Positions 41,437 to 49,878 of a DNA stretch of 64,000 bases are shown here, in pieces. This DNA is from Pseudomonas persica (GTDB lineage: Bacteria > Pseudomonadota > Gammaproteobacteria > Pseudomonadales > Pseudomonadaceae). Under the pieces are notes generated by a model. The model saw only the letters and a list, made by a program, of their open reading frames with translations. It did no database searches and was not told the origin of the DNA. Location: assembly GCF_900291015.1 (NCBI RefSeq), contig NZ_OLKL01000044.1:1-64000 (forward strand), read 5' to 3'. The first letter of the stretch is position 1. Every line of letters starts with the position of its first letter. Position numbers and translations under genes: made by a program.

Positions 41437-42177
41437 TTACTCCATGAAGCCTTGCAGCTTCAGCTCGATCGAGCGCGGGTTCTCACCCTCGGCAATAGAC
41501 AGCAGGCCCTCGAGCAGCATCTCGCGGTAACGCGACTGGCGCATGACGACGGCCTTGAGCTTGCTGGCGATCGGCAGCAGCACCAGGTTGGCGCTGGCCA
41601 CCCCGTAGATGGTCGCGACAAAGGCCACGGCAATGCCGTTGCCCAGCTGCGACGGGTCGGCCAGGTTGCCCATCACGTGGATGAGGCCCATCACCGCACC
41701 GATGATGCCGATGGTCGGCGCGTAGCCACCCATGCTCTCGAACACCTTCGCGGCCTGGATATCGCGGCTTTCCTGAGTCAGAAAATCGACTTCGAGGATG
41801 CTGCGGATGGCCTCTGGCTCGGCGCCATCCACCAGCAGCTGCAGGCCCTTGCGCGCATACGGGTCAGGCTCGCTGTCGGCCACCCCTTCCAGGCCCAGCA
41901 GGCCTTCCTTGCGCGCGGTCAGGCTCCAGTTGACGACGCGGTCGACCCCGCCCGCCAGGTCGACCCGTGGCGGAAACAGGATCCAGCGCAGAATCTGCAG
42001 AGCACGCTTGAACGACGGCAGTGGCGACTGCAGCAAGGCCGCCGCCAGGGTGCCGCCCAGCACGATCAGCGCCGCCGGGCCATTGATCAGGGCACCGACA
42101 TGGCCGCCTTCGAGGAAGTTACCACCGACGATGGCGACAAAGGCGAGGATCAGGCCGATCAGGCTGAGCACGTCCAT
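41437..42177 (-). CDS. motC: Flagellar stator protein MotC (MotA family)
   Basis: A 246-residue, four-helix stator A subunit. MDVLSLIGLILAFVAIVGGN starts the protein; PTIGIIGAVMGLIHVMGNLA is the conserved pore segment and GIAVAFVATIYGVASANLVL the last helix pair. ATG 42177 overlaps the cheB stop by one base; an in-frame codon at 42186 is possible but gives a non-standard N-terminus. Confidence 0.95.
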   Translation of the reverse strand: MDVLSLIGLILAFVAIVGGNFLEGGHVGALINGPAALIVLGGTLAAALLQSPLPSFKRALQILRWILFPPRVDLAGGVDRVVNWSLTARKEGLLGLEGVADSEPDPYARKGLQLLVDGAEPEAIRSILEVDFLTQESRDIQAAKVFESMGGYAPTIGIIGAVMGLIHVMGNLADPSQLGNGIAVAFVATIYGVASANLVLLPIASKLKAVVMRQSRYREMLLEGLLSIAEGENPRSIELKLQGFME

Positions 42178-43310
42178 CAGACGCACGCCTCCACCAGGTG
42201 CTTGCCGATTTCGTCCAGGCTGTATACCGCGTCGGCCAGGTTGGCCTTGACGATGGCCATGGGCATGCCATAGATCACGCAGCTGGCTTCATCCTGGGCC
42301 CACACCGTGCTGCCGGCCTGTTTGAGCAGGCGCGCACCTTCGCGGCCATCGGCGCCCATGCCGGTAAGCACCACCGACAGCACCTTGTCGCCATACGACT
42401 TGGCCGCCGAGGCGAAGGTGATATCCACGCACGGTTTGTAGTTCAGGCGCTCGTCACCGGGCAGGATTTTCACCGTGCCACGGCCGTCGATCATCATCTG
42501 CTTGCCGCCGGGGGCCAGCAGGGCCAGGCCCGGGCGCAGCATGTCGCCGTCCTCGGCTTCCTTGACGCTGATGCGGCACAGCTTGTCCAGGCGTTCGGCA
42601 AAGGCCTTGGTGAACGCCGCCGGCATGTGCTGGATCAGCACGATCGGTGCCGGGAAGTTGGCCGGCAGCTGGGTCAGCACCCGCTGCAGGGCAACCGGAC
42701 CACCTGTGGAGGTGCCGATGGCCACCAGCTTGTAAGGCTTGCGCCTGGGTGCAGGCGAGTGCGCTGGCGCCGCTGCCAGCGCCGCTGCACGGGCAGGCGC
42801 AGGTGTGCGCGCCGCTGCCGGGCTGGCAAAACTGCTGGCGGGTGTGTGGCTGCTGCTTGCTGGCGCAGGTGCGGCGACCGGCGCATGGCTTGCGTAGCTG
42901 CCAACACGGCGGTTGCTGCGGGAAATGGTATGCACCTTCTCGCACAGCAGCTGCTTGACCTTTTCGGGATTGCGCGAGATGTCCTCGAAGTTCTTCGGCA
43001 GGTAATCCACCGCCCCGGCATCCAGTGCATCGAGAGTGACACGGGCGCCTTCGTGGGTCAGCGACGAGAACATCAACACCGGCGTCGGGCAGCGCTGCAT
43101 GATGTGCCGCACCGCGGTGATGCCGTCCATCATGGGCATTTCGTAGTCCATGGTGATGACATCGGGCTTGAGCGCCAGCGCCTGGTCGATTGCTTCCTTG
43201 CCGTTGGTCGCGGTACCCACTACCTGGATCGTCGGATCCGCCGAGAGGATTTCCGAGACGCGGCGGCGGAAGAAACCGGAATCATCCACCACCAGGACCT
43301 TGACTGCCAT
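42177..43310 (-). CDS. cheB: Chemotaxis methylesterase CheB
   Basis: A 377-residue receptor methylesterase/deamidase. The receiver domain (1-120) has VLVVDDSGFFRRR and phosphoacceptor D55 in VITMDYEMPMMDG. An alanine/proline-rich linker (about 140-185) precedes the CheB catalytic domain: VAIGTSTGGPVALQRVLTQL (Ser), IVLIQHMPAAFTKAFAERLD (His) and VVLTGMGADGREG (Asp). A GTG at 43316 is upstream, but ATG 43310 (MAVKVLVVDD) has the better TGGAG spacing. Confidence 0.97.
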   Translation of the reverse strand: MAVKVLVVDDSGFFRRRVSEILSADPTIQVVGTATNGKEAIDQALALKPDVITMDYEMPMMDGITAVRHIMQRCPTPVLMFSSLTHEGARVTLDALDAGAVDYLPKNFEDISRNPEKVKQLLCEKVHTISRSNRRVGSYASHAPVAAPAPASSSHTPASSFASPAAARTPAPARAAALAAAPAHSPAPRRKPYKLVAIGTSTGGPVALQRVLTQLPANFPAPIVLIQHMPAAFTKAFAERLDKLCRISVKEAEDGDMLRPGLALLAPGGKQMMIDGRGTVKILPGDERLNYKPCVDITFASAAKSYGDKVLSVVLTGMGADGREGARLLKQAGSTVWAQDEASCVIYGMPMAIVKANLADAVYSLDEIGKHLVEACV

Positions 43311-43356
43311 AAACACTCCATTAGGCGGCGCAACCCGCCAGGGTGCGCCACCGAAA

Positions 43357-45588
43357 TCAAATACGCCGCGCGGCGTAACGCTTGAGCATGCTCGGGACGT
43401 CGAGAATCAACGCGATGCGACCGTCGCCGGTGATGGTGGCCCCGGACATGCCCGGGGTGCCCTGCAGCATCTTGCCCAACGGCTTGATTACCACCTCTTC
43501 CTGGCCTACCAGTTGATCGACGACAAAACCGATGCGCTGGGTGCCGACCGACAGGATCACCACATGACCCTCGTGCTGCTCTTCGTGCACCTGGCCCTGG
43601 ACCAGCCAGCGCTTGAGGTAGAACAGCGGCAGCGCCTTGTCGCGCACGATCACCACTTCCTGGCCGTCGACCACATTGGTGCGCGACAGGTCGAGGTGGA
43701 AGATCTCGTTGACGTTGACCAGCGGGAAGGCGAACGCCTGGTTGCCCAGCATCACCATCAGGGTCGGCATGATCGCCAGGGTCAGCGGCACCTTGATGAC
43801 GATCTTCGAGCCCTGGCCCTTGGCCGAGAAGATGTTGATCGAGCCGTTGAGCTGGGAGATCTTGGTCTTCACCACGTCCATGCCCACACCGCGGCCGGAC
43901 ACGTCGGAAATCTCGGTCTTGGTCGAGAAGCCCGGGGCGAAGATCAGGTTGTAGCAGTCCGACTCGCTCAGGCGATCGGCGGCATCCTTGTCCATCAGGC
44001 CCTTTTCCACGGCCTTGGCGCGCAGGATGTTGGGGTCCATGCCCTTGCCGTCGTCAGAGATCGACAGCAGGATGTGGTCGCCCTCCTGCTCGGCCGACAG
44101 CACCACGCGGCCGGTGCGCGCCTTGCCGGAAGCTTCACGCTCATCGGGCATTTCCACGCCATGGTCGACGGCGTTGCGCACCAGGTGCACCAACGGGTCG
44201 GCCAGGGCCTCGACCAGGTTCTTGTCAAGGTCGGTCTCTTCGCCGACCAGCTCCAGGTTGATCTCTTTCTTCAGCTGGCGGGCCAGGTCGCGTACCAGGC
44301 GCGGGAAGCGGCCGAAGACTTTCTTGATCGGCTGCATGCGGGTTTTCATCACCGCGGTCTGCAGGTCGGCGGTGACCACGTCGAGGTTGGATACGGCCTT
44401 GGACATGGCCTCGTCGCCACTGTTCAGGCCCAGGCGCACCAGGCGGTTACGCACCAGCACCAGTTCGCCGACCATGTTCATGATCTCGTCCAGGCGCGCG
44501 GTGTCGACCCGCACGGTGGTTTCCGCTTCGCTGACGACATGCTTGTCGGCGGCCGGGGCCGGGGCGCGGGGTGCTGCGGCCGGTTTGCTGGCAGGTGCCG
44601 ATACCGGCGCAGCAGCAGCTGGCTTGGCCACGGGCTGGCTGTCGGCCTTGGCCGCGGCCGGCGCTTGCACCTTGGCCGCAGCCGGGGCATCGACGGCGGC
44701 AACATCGCCGCCGAACTTGCCCTTGCCGTGCAACTGGTCCAGCAGCGCCTCGAACTCGTGCTCGCTGATTTCGTCGCCGGCTGCACTGGTGTCAGCTGCG
44801 GCAGGCGCCGGCGCCTTGGCGCCGGGCAAGGCATCGGCCTGGAAGGTGCCCTTGCCATGCAACTGGTCCAGCAGCGATTCGAATTCGGCGTCGGTAATTT
44901 CGTCGCTGGCCGCTGCCGGCGCGCTGGCGACCGGCTGCGCGGCAACCTCGGCGCTGAACTGGCCTTTGCCGTGCAGTTGGTCGAGCAGCGACTCGAACTC
45001 GGTGTCGGTGATTTCGTCACCTTCGCCGCTGACGGTTTCGCCTTGCATCTGCTCGTCGGCCGCAGCTTGTGCCTTGACCGCATCGAGCGAATCGAGCAGC
45101 TGTTCGAACTCGCTGTCGGTGATGTCCTGCTCCTCGGCCGGCGCTTCGGCAAGCGGCTCCGGCGCCGCCGCGGCAGGCGCTTCAACGGCTTCGGCGCCCC
45201 CCGGCTCGGCAAGACGTGACAACGCCGCCAGCAGCTCGGGGGTGGCTGCGGTCACTTCGGCACGCTCGCGCACCTGGCCAAACATGCTGTTGACCGTGTC
45301 CAGTGCTTCGAGCACCACATCCATCAGTTCCGCGTCGACCCGGCGCTCACCTTTGCGCAGGATGTCGAACACGTTCTCGGCGATATGGCAGCACTCCACC
45401 AGCTCGTTCAGCTGAAGGAAGCCGGCGCCCCCTTTTACAGTGTGGAAACCGCGAAAGATCGCATTGAGCAGGTCGGCATCGTCGGGCCGGCTTTCCAGCT
45501 CGACCAGTTGCTCGGACAGTTGCTCAAGAATTTCGCCGGCTTCTACCAGGAAATCCTGGAGGATTTCTTCATCGGCGCCGAAGCTCAT
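43357..45588 (-). CDS. cheA: Chemotaxis histidine kinase CheA with four LID-like repeats
   Basis: A 743-residue kinase. The HPt (P1) domain has IFRGFHTVKGGAGFL with phosphohistidine H49. The linker (about 155-292) holds four related motifs: ITDSEFEQLLDSLD, then three copies of the form EITDTEFESLLDQLHGKG. Dimerisation, ATPase (P4, e.g. AVDHGVEMPDEREASGKA and SDDGKGMD) and CheW-binding (P5) domains follow to QRIGFVVDQLVGQEEVVIKP. ATG 45588 is behind GGAGCACGTTTG. The repeats sit where ParC/ParP-interacting LID elements are found in polar CheA proteins. Confidence 0.97.
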   Translation of the reverse strand: MSFGADEEILQDFLVEAGEILEQLSEQLVELESRPDDADLLNAIFRGFHTVKGGAGFLQLNELVECCHIAENVFDILRKGERRVDAELMDVVLEALDTVNSMFGQVRERAEVTAATPELLAALSRLAEPGGAEAVEAPAAAAPEPLAEAPAEEQDITDSEFEQLLDSLDAVKAQAAADEQMQGETVSGEGDEITDTEFESLLDQLHGKGQFSAEVAAQPVASAPAAASDEITDAEFESLLDQLHGKGTFQADALPGAKAPAPAAADTSAAGDEISEHEFEALLDQLHGKGKFGGDVAAVDAPAAAKVQAPAAAKADSQPVAKPAAAAPVSAPASKPAAAPRAPAPAADKHVVSEAETTVRVDTARLDEIMNMVGELVLVRNRLVRLGLNSGDEAMSKAVSNLDVVTADLQTAVMKTRMQPIKKVFGRFPRLVRDLARQLKKEINLELVGEETDLDKNLVEALADPLVHLVRNAVDHGVEMPDEREASGKARTGRVVLSAEQEGDHILLSISDDGKGMDPNILRAKAVEKGLMDKDAADRLSESDCYNLIFAPGFSTKTEISDVSGRGVGMDVVKTKISQLNGSINIFSAKGQGSKIVIKVPLTLAIMPTLMVMLGNQAFAFPLVNVNEIFHLDLSRTNVVDGQEVVIVRDKALPLFYLKRWLVQGQVHEEQHEGHVVILSVGTQRIGFVVDQLVGQEEVVIKPLGKMLQGTPGMSGATITGDGRIALILDVPSMLKRYAARRI

Positions 45589-45600
45589 CAAACGTGCTCC

Positions 45601-46389
45601 TTAAAAACCCAGGCTGGACAGCAGATCATCGACATCGTCCTGACCGGACACGACATCTTCACGCTTATCGGCATGAATCTGCGGACCTTCACCCCGAGTC
45701 GGATGTTTTTCTCGATCTTTTTCTGCGCGCAGTTGATCGTGGTCATGCTGGATACCAGCAAAGCGGTCGACCTGGCTGGCCATCAGCACCAGTTTGAGCA
45801 GGTTGTTTTCCACCTCGGTAACCAGGGTGGTGACGCGCTTGATCACCTGGCCGGTCAGGTCCTGATAGTCCTGGGCCAGCAGAATGTCGTTGAGGTGGCC
45901 GGCAACCTTGCGGTTACCTTCGGCGCTGTGCGTCAGGAAACTGTCGACGCGTTTGACCAGGTCACGGAACTCCGGCGCGGCCACTTCGCGGCGCATGAAG
46001 CGTTGCCAGTCGGTGCTCAGGGCCTTGGCCTCGCTGGCCAGGTCGTTGAGCACCGGGGTGCTCTCCTCGACCAGGTCCATGGTGCGGTTGGCCGCGCCCT
46101 CGGTGAGCTTGACCACGTACGACAGGCGTTCGGTGGCGTCGGTTATCTGCGACACCTCCTCGGCCTGCGGCATGGTCGGGTCGATCTGGAAACTGACGAT
46201 GGCACTGTGCAGCTCGCGGGTCAGCTTGCCGACTTCCTGGTACAGGCCGCGGTCGCGGGTCTGGTTCAGCTCGTGAATCAGCTGCACCGCCTCGCCGAAA
46301 CGGCCCCGCTCCAGGCTTTCGACCAGCTCCTGGGCATGCTTCTTCAGGGTCGATTCGAACTCGCCCAAAGACGTTTGTGATGAATCCAT
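45601..46389 (-). CDS. cheZ: CheY-P phosphatase CheZ
   Basis: A 262-residue long-helix phosphatase. The active-site segment AQDYQDLTGQVIKRV (about 172-186) contains the catalytic glutamine. The flexible tail ends in DDVDDLLSSLGF, the amphipathic CheY-binding peptide. It lies between cheY and cheA, as usual. Confidence 0.96.
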   Translation of the reverse strand: MDSSQTSLGEFESTLKKHAQELVESLERGRFGEAVQLIHELNQTRDRGLYQEVGKLTRELHSAIVSFQIDPTMPQAEEVSQITDATERLSYVVKLTEGAANRTMDLVEESTPVLNDLASEAKALSTDWQRFMRREVAAPEFRDLVKRVDSFLTHSAEGNRKVAGHLNDILLAQDYQDLTGQVIKRVTTLVTEVENNLLKLVLMASQVDRFAGIQHDHDQLRAEKDREKHPTRGEGPQIHADKREDVVSGQDDVDDLLSSLGF

Positions 46390-46409
46390 GGCGCCCCCCC
46401 TGACGTGAC

Positions 46410-46784
46410 TCAGCCGTTGACGCGTTCGAAGATCTTCTCGATCTTTTCTTTGAGCACCTGGGCGGTGAACGGCTTGACCACGTAGCCATTGACGCCGGCC
46501 TGGGCCGCTTCGATGATCTGGTCGCGCTTGGCCTCGGCAGTCACCATCAGTACCGGCATGCTTTTCAGTTTGTCGCTGGCACGCACTTTACGCAGCAGGT
46601 CGATGCCGGACATGCCAGGCATGTTCCAGTCGGTCACCAGGAAATCGTAGTGGCCGCTTTCCAGCATCGGCAGCGCCGTGATGCCGTCATCGGCTTCGTC
46701 GGTGTTGGTGAAGCCCAGGTCACGCAACAGGTTCTTGATGATTCGCCGCATCGTCGAAAAGTCGTCAACGATGAGGATTTTCAT
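46410..46784 (-). CDS. cheY: Chemotaxis response regulator CheY
   Basis: A 124-residue single receiver domain. ILIVDDFSTMRRIIKNLLRD supplies the acidic pocket, D52 in FLVTDWNMPGMSG is the phosphoacceptor, and VTAEAKRD and VVKPFT carry the switch Thr and Lys. ATG 46784 chosen; the open frame to 46853 is not conserved. Confidence 0.97.
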   Translation of the reverse strand: MKILIVDDFSTMRRIIKNLLRDLGFTNTDEADDGITALPMLESGHYDFLVTDWNMPGMSGIDLLRKVRASDKLKSMPVLMVTAEAKRDQIIEAAQAGVNGYVVKPFTAQVLKEKIEKIFERVNG

Positions 46785-46819
46785 GTTCTTGTCCAATCTA
46801 GACCTCCAAGCAGTCTCAA

Positions 46820-46843
46820 GCGTGCCCGGCCTACCGGGCACGC
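46820..46843 (-). terminator. Perfect 10-bp hairpin between fliA and cheY
   Basis: GCGTGCCCGG-CCTA-CCGGGCACGC forms an uninterrupted stem-loop. No T run follows on the minus strand, so partial termination or RNA processing is more likely than full termination. Confidence 0.55.
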
Positions 46844-46892
46844 ACTCATTCAATTCGGTACAACGTGGAAAAGGACTGCAACGACAGCGGGC

Positions 46893-47633
46893 TCAACGCG
46901 CCCGCCATTCCCCCAGGCGGCTGCGCAGGCGCGCAGCACACTGGCTGTGCAACTGGCTGACCCGCGACTCGCTGACCCCAAGCACCTCACCAATTTCCTT
47001 GAGGTTCAGCTCCTCGTCGTAGTACAGCGCCAGCACCAGGCGTTCACGCTCCGGCAGATTGGCGATGGCCTCGGTCAGGGCAACCTGAAAGCGCTCGTCC
47101 TCCAGGCCACGCGCGGGCTCGACCTGGCCACTGGCGCCATCCTCATGCAACCCTTCGTGCTCGCCGTCCTGCAACAGGTCGTCGAAGCTGAACAGGCGGC
47201 TGCCCAGGGTATCGTTCAAGATCCCGTAGTAATCATCGAGACTCAATTGGAGTTCGGCAGCAACTTCATGATCTTTAGCGTCACGGCCGGTTCTGGCTTC
47301 CACTGCACGCATCGCGTCACTGACCATGCGCGTGTTGCGGTGCACCGAACGCGGTGCCCAGTCGCCCTTGCGCACTTCGTCCAGCATGGCCCCGCGAATG
47401 CGGATGCCGGCATAGGTTTCAAAGCTGGCGCCCTTGCTGGCGTCGTACTTGTTGGCCACTTCCAGCAGGCCGATCATGCCGGCCTGGATCAGGTCCTCGA
47501 CCTGCACGTTGGCCGGCAGCCGCGCCAGCAGGTGGTAGGCGATGCGCTTGACCAGTGGGGCGTAGCGTTCGATCAGCTCGTACTGGGCGTCTTTCGACGC
47601 CCGGCTGTACATCTTGAAGCCGCTGGCACTCAT
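46893..47633 (-). CDS. fliA: Flagellar sigma factor FliA (sigma-28)
   Basis: A 246-residue sigma factor for late flagellar genes. Region 2 is YAPLVKRIAYHLLARLPANV and EDLIQAGMIGLLEVANKYDA. Region 3 includes EVAAELQLSLDDYYGILND. Region 4 is LPERERLVLALYYDEELNLK with the helix-turn-helix GEVLGVSESRVSQLHSQCAA. ATG 47633 overlaps the fleN stop by 4 bp. Confidence 0.98.
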   Translation of the reverse strand: MSASGFKMYSRASKDAQYELIERYAPLVKRIAYHLLARLPANVQVEDLIQAGMIGLLEVANKYDASKGASFETYAGIRIRGAMLDEVRKGDWAPRSVHRNTRMVSDAMRAVEARTGRDAKDHEVAAELQLSLDDYYGILNDTLGSRLFSFDDLLQDGEHEGLHEDGASGQVEPARGLEDERFQVALTEAIANLPERERLVLALYYDEELNLKEIGEVLGVSESRVSQLHSQCAARLRSRLGEWRAR

Positions 47634-48463
47634 AGCACAGGTCCCGCGCTGGTGGGTTGCACCAGGCGCTCGACAAAGAACTCCAGGTGACCGCGCGGGT
47701 TGGCCGGCAGCGGCCAGCTGTCGACCTTCTGGGCAATTGCCTTGAAGGCCAGCGCGCACTTGGAGCGCGGGAAAGCTTCGTAGACCGCGCGCTGTTTCTG
47801 CACCGCCTTGCGCACGCACTCGTCATATGGCACGGCGCCCACGTACTGCAGGGCAACGTCGAGGAAGCGGTCGGTGACCTTGGTCAGCTTGGCGAACAGG
47901 TTGCGCCCTTCCTGCGGGCTCTGCGCCATGTTGGCCAGCACACGGAAACGGTTCATGCCGTAGTCGCGGTTGAGCAACTTGATCAGGGCGTAGGCATCGG
48001 TGATCGAGGTGGGCTCGTCGCATACCACCAGCAACACTTCCTGAGCGGCGCGGACGAAGCTGACCACCGAGTCACCGATACCGGCCGCAGTGTCGATCAC
48101 CAGCACATCAAGGTTGTCGCCAATTTCGCTGAACGCCTGGATCAGCCCGGCATGCTGGGCAGGAGCCAGGTGCACCATGCTCTGCGTGCCCGAGGCCGCC
48201 GGCACGATGCGCACACCACCGGGGCCCTGCAGCATCACGTCACGCAGCTCGCAGCGCCCTTCAATGACATCGGCCAAGGTCCGCTTGGGAGTGAGGCCCA
48301 GCAGCACGTCGACATTGGCCAGGCCCAGGTCGGCGTCGAGCAGCATGACCCTGCGACCAAGCTCGGCCAACGCCAGGGACAGGTTCACTGAAACGTTAGT
48401 CTTGCCGACGCCACCTTTGCCGCCGGTCACGGCAATCACCTGTACGGGATGCATGCTACCCAT
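47630..48463 (-). CDS. fleN: Flagellar number regulator FleN (FlhG)
   Basis: A 277-residue MinD-like ATPase that restrains FleQ and sets flagellar number. Deviant Walker A is AVTGGKGGVGKTNVSVNLSL; MLLDADLGLANVDVLLGL and DVLVIDTAAGIGDSVVSF are the other nucleotide motifs. Start MGSMHPVQ at 48463; a methionine three codons in is also possible. Confidence 0.96.
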   Translation of the reverse strand: MGSMHPVQVIAVTGGKGGVGKTNVSVNLSLALAELGRRVMLLDADLGLANVDVLLGLTPKRTLADVIEGRCELRDVMLQGPGGVRIVPAASGTQSMVHLAPAQHAGLIQAFSEIGDNLDVLVIDTAAGIGDSVVSFVRAAQEVLLVVCDEPTSITDAYALIKLLNRDYGMNRFRVLANMAQSPQEGRNLFAKLTKVTDRFLDVALQYVGAVPYDECVRKAVQKQRAVYEAFPRSKCALAFKAIAQKVDSWPLPANPRGHLEFFVERLVQPTSAGPVL

Positions 48464-48556
48464 GTCTGTTCTTTACCTTATCTCGCGGGGACTCAGGCCA
48501 CACGCGGGGGAATTGTAGATACCCCTTGGTATAGCTACCTTGCATACGTTTCATCA

Positions 48557-49867
48557 TCAACCCGCTCTCCTTGGGTTGTGATAGAGATCAGCGAACATGT
48601 CGGCCATGGCCTCTTCGCTGGGCTCGTCCTGCTGCTGCACATTGACCGCGCGGGTGACCAACTGGTGCCCCCGAGGCAGGTGCAGGTCGTCAGGAATGCG
48701 CGGCCCATCGGTCAGGTAGGCCACTGGCAGTTCATGACTGATGGCAAGGCTCAGCACGTCGCCAAGGCTCGCCGTCTCATCGAGTTTGGTCAGTATGCAA
48801 CCGGCCAGGCCGCAGCGCTTGTAGCTGTGGTAGGCGGCGGTCAGCACCTGCTTCTGGCTGGTGGTGGCCAGCACCAGGTAGTTCTTCGCGGCAATGCCAC
48901 GCCCGGCCAGGGTTTCCAGTTGCATGCGCAGGGCCGGGTCGCTGGCCTGCAGGCCGGCGGTATCGATCAGCACCACGCGCTTGCGCAGCAGCGGCTCCAG
49001 CGCCGCGGCCAGCGACTGGCCCGGATCGACATAGGTCACCGGCACGTTGAGGATGCGACCGAGGGTCTTGAGCTGCTCCTGGGCGCCGATGCGGAAGCTG
49101 TCCATGCTCACCAGCGCCAGGTTCTGCGCGCCGTACTTGAGCACGTAGCGGGCGGCCAGCTTGGCCAGGGTGGTGGTCTTGCCCATGCCGGCCGGGCCGA
49201 CCATGGCGATCACCCCGCCCTCTTCGATCGGCTCGATCTCGGGGATTTCGATCATCCGCGCCAGGTGCGCCAGCAGCATGCGCCAGGCCTGGCGTGGCTC
49301 GTCGATCTCGGCGGTCAGGTCCAGCAGCTCGCGGGCGATCGGCCCGGACAGGCCGATGCGCTGCAGGCGGCGCCAGACGGTGGCCTGCTGCGGCTTGCTA
49401 CCCTGCAGCTGATTCCAGGCCAGCGAGCCGAGCTGCACTTCCAGCAGCTCGCGCAGGCCCGACAGCTCGGAGCGCATGGCATCGAACAGGCGCGGGTCGA
49501 CCGGTGCCGACGCTGGGGCTGCAACAGCGGCCTCGGGAACATCGACGTGCGGCTCGATCAACGGCTCGGCGGCGGTCAGCGACTGCCCGGCGAACAATTG
49601 GCGGTTGTTGTCGCTGCTGTCCTGACGGTGGCCCAGCTCGGCCTGGGCAGTGGCAATACGCGTATGGGTCTTGCGCAGCTCTTCTTCCAGCTCGGCGTTG
49701 GGCACACGCGGGGCCAGGGCGGACAGCTTGTAGTCCAGCGCGGCCGTCAGCTCGACACCGCCGGCGATGCGGCGGTTGCCTATGATGGCGGCATCGGCGC
49801 CCAGCTCATCACGGACCAGCTTCATGGCCTGACGCATATCGGCGGCGAAAAATCGCTTAACTTGCAT
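48557..49867 (-). CDS. flhF: Flagellar placement GTPase FlhF
   Basis: A 436-residue SRP-type GTPase placing the flagellum at the pole. An N-terminal basic region (VKRFFAADMRQAMKLVRDEL) and helical N domain precede the G domain: AMVGPAGMGKTTTLAKLAAR, then VLIDTAGLQ and LTKLDETASLGDVLSLAI. It lies between flhA (11-bp gap) and fleN (93-bp gap). Confidence 0.97.
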   Translation of the reverse strand: MQVKRFFAADMRQAMKLVRDELGADAAIIGNRRIAGGVELTAALDYKLSALAPRVPNAELEEELRKTHTRIATAQAELGHRQDSSDNNRQLFAGQSLTAAEPLIEPHVDVPEAAVAAPASAPVDPRLFDAMRSELSGLRELLEVQLGSLAWNQLQGSKPQQATVWRRLQRIGLSGPIARELLDLTAEIDEPRQAWRMLLAHLARMIEIPEIEPIEEGGVIAMVGPAGMGKTTTLAKLAARYVLKYGAQNLALVSMDSFRIGAQEQLKTLGRILNVPVTYVDPGQSLAAALEPLLRKRVVLIDTAGLQASDPALRMQLETLAGRGIAAKNYLVLATTSQKQVLTAAYHSYKRCGLAGCILTKLDETASLGDVLSLAISHELPVAYLTDGPRIPDDLHLPRGHQLVTRAVNVQQQDEPSEEAMADMFADLYHNPRRAG

Positions 49868-49878
49868 TATCCCCTACC

